NCBI GenBank assembly: GCA_023450085.1
Contig: JAEXHI010000019.1
Coordinates: 62,001-126,000 of the forward strand
DNA length: 64,000 nt
Direction of reading: 5' to 3'
Origin: Bacteroidota bacterium
GTDB lineage: Bacteria; Bacteroidota; Bacteroidia; Sphingobacteriales; Sphingobacteriaceae
Shown: positions 32,135 through 40,267 of the stretch, one piece after another
Numbering within the stretch: the first letter of the stretch is position 1
Layout of the letters: each line of letters begins with the position of its first letter
Position numbers and translations under genes: made by a program
The notes under the pieces: generated by a model
What the model was told of the DNA's origin: nothing
The model's input: only the letters and a program-made list of their open reading frames with translations
The model's database searches: none

Positions 32135-34360
32135 TTATTTCAATAGCTCTGGAATGCGCTTGTTATTTCCAACAATCCAAACAATATCCTCATTCTCAAA
32201 AACAAGGTTTGAATCTGGATTTAAAATACGTTGTCCATTTCTTTCTATACCTACTACCAAACCTTGAGTTTTTTCTCTGATGCCGCTTTCTCTAATGGTT
32301 TGGCCAAATACCGGCGATTTGCTGTTGATGACAATCTTTTGCAATGACATGTCTTGTTTCGGGAAACTTCCTTCTTCTTCGATTTCAACGTTGTCACCTT
32401 CAAAAAGATGTTTAACGCTGGCCAGCTGATCATCCGTTCCAATTACCAAAACCTTGTCGTTAGGGTACAAGCGTTCATCTCTTTTTGGGGTAGGGATCAT
32501 GATTTTCCCACGTTCAATCATGGCGATGTTGATGCCATATTTTTCCCTTACTGCTAAATCCACCAAGGTTTGTCCCACTAGTTTTGATTCTGGTGCTACG
32601 GTAAGCTCTAGCAAGTGGGTATCCCAAGGTAAAATTTCAGGTTGCTTTTTGGCTGTTTCTCTCGCATTGAGGTTGTAAAAGAATCTGTTCTCCATACGCT
32701 CGTAGAAGCTTTGTAGTTTACGAGAGAAAATGATCATCACTAGAATGATCAATCCTAAAGCAATACCAGCAGCAATCCAAGTATCAAAGAACTCGTACAT
32801 CAGGAAGCCCACAAAAAATATTCCCAAGGCAATTCTGAAAATCTCAATGGCAATTAATGGACCACGAGTGTATTTTTTATTCAGCCATAAATGTGAATAG
32901 GCTGTTTTTTCAATCCTTTTTACGGATAGGGCCCATAAGAATGGAGACATGATCAAGAACGAAATGATTACGCTGATAATGACCCCGTTTTTGCCATTAG
33001 TGATATTGTTTTCGATAAAAGGATGGAGGTAACGAGAAGCCAAAAACACAATCGCGATAATAATTACCGAGTGGATGATGGTATTAATGATATAGGATCT
33101 CAATAGGACCTTCCAGTCGCTCAAAGTGGTAATCCCTTCGGTACTGTTGCTGTAGCGACTGATGGCATCCAGCCATTTTTGTGGGAGTATTTTTGCCAGA
33201 AAATTATAAAAGCTTTCGGAGTATTTAATGAGGTAGGGGGTAGTAAAGGTGGTAATGGCTGATACGGCTACCGTAATAGGGTACAAGAAATCGCTGGTTA
33301 CTTTTAGGCTTAGGCCAAGTGTGGCAATGATAAAAGAAAACTCCCCAATTTGGGTTAAACTCAATCCGGTTTGTACTGATGTTTTTAAGGGCTGTCCTGA
33401 TAATAAGGCACCACTTCCTGTGGTAATCAATTTACCCACAATGGTTACGCCCGTGATGATTAAGATAGGTTGCCAGTAAGCCAATAATATTTTAGGATCA
33501 ATGAGCATTCCTACTGATACAAAGAAGATTGCTCCGAATAAATCTTTTACTGATTTGGTGAGATGTTCGATTTTTTCTGCTTGGGTGGTTTCTGCCAAAA
33601 TGGAGCCCATAATAAAAGCACCCAAAGCAGGAGAGAAGCCCACTTTAACCGCTAAAATCACCATTACTAAACATAAAGCTAGAGATACCACTAAAAGCAT
33701 CTCGTCGTTCATGAGCTTTTTGGTAAGCTTTAAAAAGGTTGGAATGATGAAAATACCACCCAAAAACCAAAGAATAAGGAAGAAACTCAGCTTTAAGATT
33801 GAAATCAGCATGTCGGCACCGGCAAATTGCTGACTTACGGCTACGGTGGTCAATAATACCATGATTAAAATGGCCGCTAAATCTTCTACAATAAGTGCCC
33901 CAAAAACTAAATTGGCAAACTTTTTATGCTTTACGCCTAATTCATCAAAGGCTCTAATGATAATAGTAGTGGAAGACACAGATAGTACGGCACCTAAGAA
34001 GATACTGTCCATCGTTTTCCAACCCATGAGCTTACCTGCAAAATAGCCAATCAAACACATGCCTATGATCTCTACCAATGCTGTAATGGAAGAGGAGCCT
34101 CCAACCTTTACCAGTTTCTTAAAACTGAACTCTAAACCCAAACTAAACAGCAAGAAGATGACCCCAATTTCGGCCCAAATGGTGATGTTGGCATTGTCGG
34201 AAACGGTTGGGATAAATTTGAAATGCGGACCCACTAAAAGACCTGCAATGATATAGCCCAAAACTAGGGGCTGTTTGATTTTTTTGAAAATGATAGTGGT
34301 AATACCACCTGCTGCAAGTATTAATCCTAAATCTGCAATGAGTACCGGTAAGTGTGTCAT
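32135..34360 (-). CDS. Kef-type cation:proton antiporter with C-terminal TrkA-C domains
   Basis: Inner membrane CPA2-family antiporter of 741 residues, likely exchanging potassium or sodium for protons. The first 390 residues form the 12-13 helix exchanger domain (LGYIIAGLLVGPHF, then LFSLGLEFSFKKL and GAFIMGSILAET). A second helical region lies around 410-570, and the C-terminal 150 residues hold two TrkA-C-like ligand-binding modules (LVGQTLVDLAVREKYGINIAMIERG and VFGQTIRESGIREKTQGLVVGIERNG). A Rossmann RCK-N domain is not obvious, so it is closer to the YbaL/CPA2-TrkA-C type than to glutathione-gated KefC. Confidence 0.9.
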   Translation of the reverse strand: MTHLPVLIADLGLILAAGGITTIIFKKIKQPLVLGYIIAGLLVGPHFKFIPTVSDNANITIWAEIGVIFLLFSLGLEFSFKKLVKVGGSSSITALVEIIGMCLIGYFAGKLMGWKTMDSIFLGAVLSVSSTTIIIRAFDELGVKHKKFANLVFGALIVEDLAAILIMVLLTTVAVSQQFAGADMLISILKLSFFLILWFLGGIFIIPTFLKLTKKLMNDEMLLVVSLALCLVMVILAVKVGFSPALGAFIMGSILAETTQAEKIEHLTKSVKDLFGAIFFVSVGMLIDPKILLAYWQPILIITGVTIVGKLITTGSGALLSGQPLKTSVQTGLSLTQIGEFSFIIATLGLSLKVTSDFLYPITVAVSAITTFTTPYLIKYSESFYNFLAKILPQKWLDAISRYSNSTEGITTLSDWKVLLRSYIINTIIHSVIIIAIVFLASRYLHPFIENNITNGKNGVIISVIISFLIMSPFLWALSVKRIEKTAYSHLWLNKKYTRGPLIAIEIFRIALGIFFVGFLMYEFFDTWIAAGIALGLIILVMIIFSRKLQSFYERMENRFFYNLNARETAKKQPEILPWDTHLLELTVAPESKLVGQTLVDLAVREKYGINIAMIERGKIMIPTPKRDERLYPNDKVLVIGTDDQLASVKHLFEGDNVEIEEEGSFPKQDMSLQKIVINSKSPVFGQTIRESGIREKTQGLVVGIERNGQRILNPDSNLVFENEDIVWIVGNNKRIPELLK

Positions 34361-34421
34361 CTAAGCTAAAAAATGTGTTGTTGAGTTGTTTACTATTTTG
34401 TTTGCAAGGGCAAAATGGTAT

Positions 34422-34754
34422 TTACCAAAACGCATGTTTAGGAAATAGGTAGTTAAAGGCTGCTTTGTAATCAAAATACTTGAAAAACGAACCTTTCGGT
34501 TTCATATCATCAGGTATCGTAACCTGAGGCTTTTTCTCAAAAATTTTAGGGAAGGTATATTCTGCTAATATTAGTCTGGCTTTTTGCCAAATCAGCTTGA
34601 TTTTTACAAAAGCGGTTTTTTTATTTTTTTGAGAATCAGTGCTAAAGGAGATATAGGTCGATAAATCTTTTGGGGTAGAAGATAAGGGTTCGCTAGCAGA
34701 TAACGAAAAGCAACAAACCAATAACCATCCACAAAAGAGTAGCATAAATCTCAT
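34422..34754 (-). CDS. small secreted or periplasmic protein, unknown function
   Basis: Protein of 110 residues with a signal peptide (MRFMLLFCGWLLVCCFSLSAS). The mature part is basic and aromatic (FKYFDYKAAFNYLFPKHAFW at the end), with no recognised motif. The ATG lies about 77 bases downstream of the ribF stop, so it may be the last gene of the ftsX-ribF run. Identity is open; it is kept because the signal and codon pattern look real. Confidence 0.55.
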   Translation of the reverse strand: MRFMLLFCGWLLVCCFSLSASEPLSSTPKDLSTYISFSTDSQKNKKTAFVKIKLIWQKARLILAEYTFPKIFEKKPQVTIPDDMKPKGSFFKYFDYKAAFNYLFPKHAFW

Positions 34755-34830
34755 AGCCTCTAAAGTACTAAAAAATATTAATTTTTTGAGCTATAGGATG
34801 GGGCTAGGCCACTAAAAAGACACTTGCGTG

Positions 34831-35844
34831 TTATTTTCCTTCAAAAAAAGCTAGGGTATCTTCTTTATCTTGTTGAAGTTGTTTGGTCAAGGCTTCTAAG
34901 CCAGTAAACTTTACATCTTCCCTTAAAAAGGCTAAAAAATTCATTTTGATGTTCTGACCATAAATTTCCCGATTGAAGTCGAAAATGTTTACTTCTATAT
35001 TGCGTGTCATCCCATTAATGGTAGGGCGTTGGCCAATGTAGGCCATTCCTTTAAAAGTTGAAGGTTTAATGTTGAAAGTTGAAAGTGCGTCATTCAGTTC
35101 AGTATTTTTACTTTCCACTTTTGACTTTTCACTTTCTATTTCAAAATCCATTTCTACGGTAACGGCGTAAATCCCGTCGCCAGGAATAAGTTTATAGGTT
35201 TCGGGAACAAAGATGTTTGCGGTAGGGAAACCAATGGTTCTGCCAATTTTATCGCCTTTAATTACTGGACCATAAATAGAAAAAGCATAACCTAAATAGT
35301 TGTTGGCCAGTGCTACATCACCATCTAGTAGTGCTTTTCGTATTTTGGTTGAGCTTACGGCAACATCATCGATGTCTTGCTCGGGTATTTCTTCTACTTG
35401 ATAGCCGTAATTGTGAGCGTTCTCTGCAAGTGTGTTAATATTTCCCAATCTATCCTTGCCAAAACGGTGGTCGTAGCCAATGATGATTTTTTTAGTTCCA
35501 ATAGCGTCTACTAAAATATTCTTGATATAGTCGGAGGCACTTAAATTAGAAAAGTCTCTGGTAAATGGCGTAATGATCAGGTGGTCAACACCTAAACTTG
35601 CCAAGATTTGAGCTTTTTCTTCAATAGTGTTGATCATCTTGAGCTCTTGATTTTCTGGGTCGATAATCATTCTCGGATGCGGAAAAAAGGTGAGTAGCAC
35701 ACTTTCTCCTCCCGAAGCTTTGGCCAGTTCGCAAAGTCGTTTAATGATTTTTTGATGTCCAAAGTGAACCCCGTCGAAAGTACCAATGGTTACAATTGCA
35801 TTGTCTAATTTCTTGAAATCGGATAGCTGATGATATATTTTCAA
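34831..35844 (-). CDS. ribF: bifunctional riboflavin kinase/FAD synthetase with repeat-derived insertion
   Basis: Cytosolic enzyme making FMN then FAD from riboflavin. The N-terminal adenylyltransferase domain shows TIGTFDGVHFGHQKII (19-34) and GYDHRFGKDRLGN (123-135). The C-terminal kinase domain shows GDKIGRTIGFPTANI (197-211), DGIYAV and GQRPTINGMTRNIEVNIFDF. The 337 residues are longer than usual (about 310). The surplus is residues 237-265 (ESEKSKVESKNTELND and neighbours), encoded by a 7-bp inverted array at 35054-35136. It falls in the loop between two beta strands of the kinase domain, so the fold may tolerate it. It is the last conserved gene of the uppP-truB-yitT-ribF run. Confidence 0.93.
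   Translation of the reverse strand: MKIYHQLSDFKKLDNAIVTIGTFDGVHFGHQKIIKRLCELAKASGGESVLLTFFPHPRMIIDPENQELKMINTIEEKAQILASLGVDHLIITPFTRDFSNLSASDYIKNILVDAIGTKKIIIGYDHRFGKDRLGNINTLAENAHNYGYQVEEIPEQDIDDVAVSSTKIRKALLDGDVALANNYLGYAFSIYGPVIKGDKIGRTIGFPTANIFVPETYKLIPGDGIYAVTVEMDFEIESEKSKVESKNTELNDALSTFNIKPSTFKGMAYIGQRPTINGMTRNIEVNIFDFNREIYGQNIKMNFLAFLREDVKFTGLEALTKQLQQDKEDTLAFFEGK
35054..35136. repeat. inverted heptamer array inside the ribF CDS
   Basis: On the plus strand five 7-bp units (aaagttg, aaggttt, aatgttg, aaagttg, aaagtgc; 35054-35088), a 20-base spacer, then four opposing units (tactttc, cactttt, gactttt, cactttc; 35109-35136). It encodes residues 237-264 of RibF without breaking the frame. 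The five-plus-four layout equals that of the array in the deacetylase gene at 254-318. Confidence 0.85.
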
Positions 35845-35856
35845 AGCAAAAATCTT

Positions 35857-36720
35857 TTAATGGAAAGCCTGACGTTTGACTACGCCGCCTTTGAGGTCGG
35901 CAATTTGTTGTTGAACTACGAAAGCGTTAGGGTCTATTTCATCAATTTTGTCCTGTAGTTTGCCTAATTCTAATTTAGTGACTACGGTATAAATGATGTC
36001 AATGTCTTTTTTCTGCAAATAACCACCTTCGCCTTTGTAAATGGTCACGCCACGCTTCATTTCGTTGATGATAAATGCTTTGATGACTTCATTTTCTTCT
36101 GAAATAATGGTGACGCCTGTGTAAGCTTCTAGGCGGTTCACAATAAAATCGATGGTATTTGTAGCTGAAAGGTAGGTTAAAATAGCGTATAAAGCCGTGT
36201 CGATATTGATGAAATAAGCGGCAAAAAGGAAGATGACAATGTTGAGCATGAAGATGATGTTGCCCACGGTAAGCTGGCTATTCCTGCTAATGTAAAGTGC
36301 CAATACTTCGGTACCATCAATTACGCAGCCACCACGCATGGCCAAGCCAATTCCTCCGCCCAAAAAGAAACCGCCAAAAAATGCCACCAACACCTTTTCG
36401 TGCGTAATAGGCTGAAAAGGAATAAAAATTAAGCAAAGCGATAGGGCCGTAATGGCAATAGCTGTTTTTAATGCAAAAACTTTTCCTATTTGCTTATAGC
36501 CCAAAATAATGAAAGGAATATTGATTACAATGATCAGGTAGGATAATTTCCATTCACTAAGGGTACTTACCAATAACGAAATACCTGTAACGCCACCGTC
36601 AATAAAATGTTCGGGCATTAAAAAACTTTTCAGGCCAAAGCAAGCGGATATTACGCCTAAGCACATAAAGAGGATTTCTTTCGCAGTACGTATTCTTTCT
36701 GCCTTGCTATTTTTTTGCAT
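35857..36720 (-). CDS. YitT family membrane protein with DUF2179 domain
   Basis: Protein of 287 residues. Five or six N-terminal helices (KSFLMPEHFIDGGVTGISLL marks the YitT fold) are followed by a cytoplasmic DUF2179 domain (GVTIYKGEGGYLQKKDIDIIYTVV). Function unproven. The ATG at 36720 starts 2 bases after the truB stop. A GTG at 36723 would overlap truB and is less likely. Confidence 0.88.
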   Translation of the reverse strand: MQKNSKAERIRTAKEILFMCLGVISACFGLKSFLMPEHFIDGGVTGISLLVSTLSEWKLSYLIIVINIPFIILGYKQIGKVFALKTAIAITALSLCLIFIPFQPITHEKVLVAFFGGFFLGGGIGLAMRGGCVIDGTEVLALYISRNSQLTVGNIIFMLNIVIFLFAAYFINIDTALYAILTYLSATNTIDFIVNRLEAYTGVTIISEENEVIKAFIINEMKRGVTIYKGEGGYLQKKDIDIIYTVVTKLELGKLQDKIDEIDPNAFVVQQQIADLKGGVVKRQAFH

Positions 36721-36722
36721 CA

Positions 36723-37472
36723 CTAAGGTTGACTAGCAGTGTTCTTGTTTTCTTCTTTCTTATTACGAAGATAAGCAATCAGCTCTTTGAGCTCAAAAGC
36801 ATTGCTCAATAAAAAATTGCCACTTCTGGTGCGTGTTAATTTAGAAAGATAGGCACCATTGTTAAGTGCTTTGCCAAAATCAGAAACTAAGGATCTGATG
36901 TAAGTTCCCTTGCTGCAAACAACCCTAAAGTCTATTTCAGGTAAGGCAATTCTGGTAATTTCAAATTCTGGTACAGAAACAAAACGTTTTTTTAATTCCA
37001 CCTCTTCTCCCAAACGAGCTTTTACATATAAACGTTCACCATTTACTTTTACCGCAGAGTGTGCTGGGGGATATTGTGAGATATCACCAATAAAGGGTTT
37101 GGTGGCGTTGTAAATTTGCTCTTCGGTAATGCCTGAGATATCAAATTTGGCATCTACCTCAGTTTCCATATCAAACGAAGGAGTGGTAGCGCCTAAAATC
37201 AAGGTTCCCGTATATTCTTTTTCCTCCGCTTGAAAGGTATCTATTTGTTTGGTGAGTTTCCCTGTACAAACAATCAATAAACCCGTTGCCAAAGGATCGA
37301 GCGTACCCGCATGGCCCACTTTCAGTTTCAGCGGTTTTAAGGTGTTCCTAATTTTTCCAACCACATCAAATGAAGTCCACTCATAAGGCTTGTTGATGAG
37401 TAGGAGTTCTCCCTCTGGAAAATTAAAGTCTGGAAATGTAATATTTTCTTGCAATGCAATAATTTTTTGCAA
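36723..37472 (-). CDS. truB: tRNA pseudouridine synthase B
   Basis: Makes pseudouridine 55 in the T-loop of tRNAs. GHAGTLDPLATGLL puts the catalytic Asp at residue 59, and KPYEWTSFDVV and SKGTYIRSLVSDFG are conserved. The 249-residue protein has a Lys-rich tail (RNKKEENKNTASQP). It sits 9 bases after uppP and 2 bases before yitT, so it belongs to the same transcript. Confidence 0.95.
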   Translation of the reverse strand: MQKIIALQENITFPDFNFPEGELLLINKPYEWTSFDVVGKIRNTLKPLKLKVGHAGTLDPLATGLLIVCTGKLTKQIDTFQAEEKEYTGTLILGATTPSFDMETEVDAKFDISGITEEQIYNATKPFIGDISQYPPAHSAVKVNGERLYVKARLGEEVELKKRFVSVPEFEITRIALPEIDFRVVCSKGTYIRSLVSDFGKALNNGAYLSKLTRTRSGNFLLSNAFELKELIAYLRNKKEENKNTASQP

Positions 37473-37481
37473 AGGTAAAGA

Positions 37482-38276
37482 TTATATGATTGATAATTCG
37501 TGGCCAGAAAGCAATAAAACCAAGATGATTAAACCTACAATGATACGATACCATCCAAAAGCTTTAAAACCATGTTTAGTAAGGATGTTGATGAAGGTTT
37601 TGATGGCAATGATAGCCACAATAAAACCAACTACGTTGCCAATAATTAACAAGTTGATTTCTTCACCTGAAAAAGTATGCCCTTCCTTTAAAAATTTGTA
37701 TAGTTTCACAACAGAAGCGCCTAGCATCATTGGTATAGCCAAAAAGAAAGAAAATTCTGCAGCTGCTTTACGTGTAAGGTTTTGCGTCATAGCACCTACA
37801 ATAGTACTTGCTGATCGAGAGGTGCCAGGAATTAAGGCTAAGCATTGGTAAAGGCCGATGATGAAAGATTGCTTGTAGCTAATTTCGTCTGAGTTGTCTT
37901 TGGTCGGCTTGTTAAACCACTTATCTACAAAAAGTAATATCACACCACCAATAACTAACATTATGGCTACCATTAGAGGGCTTTCTAACAATGAATCGAT
38001 AAAATCATTTAGCAACAATCCTAAAATAGAAGCTGGTATTGCGGCTACAACTAGTTTGTAATAGAAATTCAGTGATTTGAAAAAACGTTTAAAATACAAT
38101 ACTAATACTGATAAGATGGTTCCGAGTTGGATCACGATAGTAAAAAGCTTCACAAAAGGGGTAGGCTCCATATTCATCAGGGCCGTTCCTATAATCATGT
38201 GTCCAGTTGATGAAACGGGCAAAAACTCGGTCAATCCTTCAATAATAGCAAGGATGAGTGCTTGTAAATAATTCAT
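37482..38276 (-). CDS. uppP: undecaprenyl-diphosphatase
   Basis: Integral membrane enzyme of 264 residues that dephosphorylates undecaprenyl diphosphate, recycling the lipid carrier for peptidoglycan and other envelope polymers; overexpression gives bacitracin resistance. The conserved motifs EGLTEFLPVSSTGHMII (14-30) and PGTSRSASTIVGAM are present. It lies between the DUF3098 gene and truB in a gene order often seen in Bacteroidota. Confidence 0.95.
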   Translation of the reverse strand: MNYLQALILAIIEGLTEFLPVSSTGHMIIGTALMNMEPTPFVKLFTIVIQLGTILSVLVLYFKRFFKSLNFYYKLVVAAIPASILGLLLNDFIDSLLESPLMVAIMLVIGGVILLFVDKWFNKPTKDNSDEISYKQSFIIGLYQCLALIPGTSRSASTIVGAMTQNLTRKAAAEFSFFLAIPMMLGASVVKLYKFLKEGHTFSGEEINLLIIGNVVGFIVAIIAIKTFINILTKHGFKAFGWYRIIVGLIILVLLLSGHELSII

Positions 38277-38336
38277 TTAGAAATTTACGTTTTTAAAATT
38301 ACGATGGACGATTTGTAATGTCGTCTTCAACTGATG

Positions 38337-38564
38337 CTATTTTTTCAATACTGCGTAAACGCCGAATGCAAAGCCGAACAATACCACTACAGGGGCAATT
38401 AATGTTCTTCTGGTGTCGTAAATGTCACCGTCAGCACCCATCATCAATACAAAACCAAGTACTACAATAGCGATGCTGATTAATAGCAATTGATAATTTT
38501 TTTTACTGAAGACCAATTCTTCTTTTTGTTTCTGCGTTGCAGAAGTTGTTTTTTGATCTGCCAT
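38337..38564 (-). CDS. DUF3098 family membrane protein
   Basis: Small protein of 75 residues with a Lys/Gln-rich N-terminus and two membrane helices (YQLLLISIAIVVLGFVLMMG and ALIAPVVVLFGFAFGVYAV-like), the DUF3098 layout. Its ATG shares one base with the ftsX stop (TAATG), so translation is coupled. The recurring order ftsX, DUF3098, uppP suggests a division or cell-envelope role, but this is inference. Confidence 0.88.
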   Translation of the reverse strand: MADQKTTSATQKQKEELVFSKKNYQLLLISIAIVVLGFVLMMGADGDIYDTRRTLIAPVVVLFGFAFGVYAVLKK

Positions 38565-39442
38565 TATCTATATAAGTCGTAAATTTTTAAACGTAAATAT
38601 TTGCTTACTGCAAACCAAGTGCTGATTGCAGTGATAAAAATGCCAATAGCAATCATGCTGATGAACACCAAACCAAATTCGGTAAAGTTTCTAAGAATGA
38701 TGATTTCTGGTAGCTCTTGCTGAGCATAGTATAGTAATCCTAAAAGGATAATAATTGCAATGAAAGAAGCGATGATGCCATGCAATGCTGCCACCAAAAT
38801 AAAAGGTTGTCTGATGAAATTTTTGGTCGCACCCACTAATTGCATGCTCTTGATCAGGAACCGTTGTGAAAAAATCGCCAAACGAATGGTGTTGTTAATT
38901 AAAGCAACTGCAATAATTAAAAGTATAGCTGCAAAACCCAACACAATTAAGCTGATGGTGTTGATGTTTTTATTTACCATGTCAATCAGCGAGCTCTGAT
39001 AAACTACCTCTTTTACAATCGGGTCTTTCTCAATGGCTTTCTTTAGGGCATCAATGTTCTGATTGTTGGCATAATCAGCCTTTAAATAAACATCAATGCT
39101 AGAAAGTAGAGGGTTGTAGCCTAAAAAGTTTACAAAGTCCTCACCCAAATCTTTCGTAAGGTTGTGCTGCGCTACTTCTTTGTTTACATATTGCGTTTGT
39201 TTAACAGCAATGTTGTTATCTAAATTTTTCTTAAAGGCAAGTACTTCTGTTTCTTTAGCACCTTCGTCTACAATGATATTAAGTACAATGTTTTCTTTTA
39301 CATAGTTAGACAAGTTTTTGGCGTGTACTAAGATTAAACCAAGCATGCCCAACATTAACAACACTAATGCAATACTGAAAATAGTAGAAACATATACTGT
39401 TTTGGTTTTTTTTGCGGCTTGGCTTACTTCGAATTCTTCCAT
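38564..39442 (-). CDS. ftsX: cell division protein FtsX
   Basis: Permease-like subunit of the FtsEX complex, which couples ATP hydrolysis to peptidoglycan hydrolase activation at the septum. At 292 residues it has one N-terminal helix (TVYVSTIFSIALVLLMLGMLGL), an extracytoplasmic domain (about 50-165) and three C-terminal helices. The FLIKSMQLVGATKNFIRQPF loop is typical of FtsX. No ftsE ATPase gene is adjacent, so the partner is encoded elsewhere. It is the first gene of the DUF3098-uppP-truB-yitT-ribF run. Confidence 0.93.
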   Translation of the reverse strand: MEEFEVSQAAKKTKTVYVSTIFSIALVLLMLGMLGLILVHAKNLSNYVKENIVLNIIVDEGAKETEVLAFKKNLDNNIAVKQTQYVNKEVAQHNLTKDLGEDFVNFLGYNPLLSSIDVYLKADYANNQNIDALKKAIEKDPIVKEVVYQSSLIDMVNKNINTISLIVLGFAAILLIIAVALINNTIRLAIFSQRFLIKSMQLVGATKNFIRQPFILVAALHGIIASFIAIIILLGLLYYAQQELPEIIILRNFTEFGLVFISMIAIGIFITAISTWFAVSKYLRLKIYDLYR

Positions 39443-39725
39443 ATGTACTTAATTGTTTTTGCGAAAATAAGTAAAGATAAGTTAAAACTTAAATTATGGG
39501 CCTATTGTTTTATCTAAACAACTTTTTTGTGTATTCGAAATTGCGAAAAAATGTTTTGGTTTCATGCATTTTAACATTTCTTAACTAAGTTTTTTTGAAG
39601 CCTTAAGTCCGTAAATAAGCTGTTTCCAAAACGTTTTTTTGTTTAGGCAATTACGAGTGGCACACGGATTGTTAACGGAATGTCATCTAAGTTGCGTAGT
39701 TAAATAACCCTAACCCGTAAAACAA

Positions 39726-40148
39726 ATGAGAAAACAAGTTGTATTGCTAGGCGCTATCTTAATTGCTATGGTTACTTTTAGTAGTTGTAAAAAGCAGGAC
39801 GAAGCCACAAAGCCATTGTCGGAAAAGCTTTTTGGTAGATGGTCGGTAGAGAAAGTAGTTACCACCACCCAAACAGGAACAGGTCCTCAATCTACCACTC
39901 AAAATTATCAGTCATCAGATTACATGGACTTTAGAAAAAGCGAAAACAATGACGTTGAAGTAAAATTAGGAGCTAATACCAGTTTAGGTACTTTTACTAC
40001 CACTGTTGACCAAACATTGTATTTAACCCTTTCCGGTAAAAGCTTGGTTTGTCAGATGGACCAAATCACTGATAGCAAAGCTCAGTTTACGGGCACAGTT
40101 ACGGGATCAAATCCCAAAGTAACAGAGACCTATTATCTATATCGATAA
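39726..40148 (+). CDS. lipocalin-like small lipoprotein, unknown function
   Basis: Protein of 140 residues with lipobox FSSC (Cys20) followed by KKQDE. The mature part has a GRW motif (LFGRWSVEKVVTTTQ) and alternating strands with many Thr, as in lipocalin-like Bacteroidota lipoproteins. It resembles the protein encoded at 17954 in length and layout. A 283-base AT-rich gap precedes it and a terminator follows, so it is monocistronic. Role unknown. Confidence 0.75.
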   Translation: MRKQVVLLGAILIAMVTFSSCKKQDEATKPLSEKLFGRWSVEKVVTTTQTGTGPQSTTQNYQSSDYMDFRKSENNDVEVKLGANTSLGTFTTTVDQTLYLTLSGKSLVCQMDQITDSKAQFTGTVTGSNPKVTETYYLYR

Positions 40149-40170
40149 AACCAAAAATAAGTTAATGAAG

Positions 40171-40199
40171 CACCGCTATTTCTCGTAGCGGTGTTTTTT
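40171..40199 (+). terminator. intrinsic terminator of the lipoprotein gene
   Basis: CACCGCTA and TAGCGGTG arms with a short loop, followed by TTTTTT. Confidence 0.88.
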
Positions 40200-40234
40200 G
40201 TTTTAAAGCTTTACCAAAACAGGCTTAATTTCCG

Positions 40235-40242
40235 TACTTTTG
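40235..40242 (+). promoter_or_regulatory. -7 box upstream of leuS
   Basis: TACTTTTG matches TAnnTTTG and lies 26 bases before the leuS ATG. No clear -33 TTG is seen. Confidence 0.45.
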
Positions 40243-40267
40243 CAAACTATTTAGAAACAGCATATTA

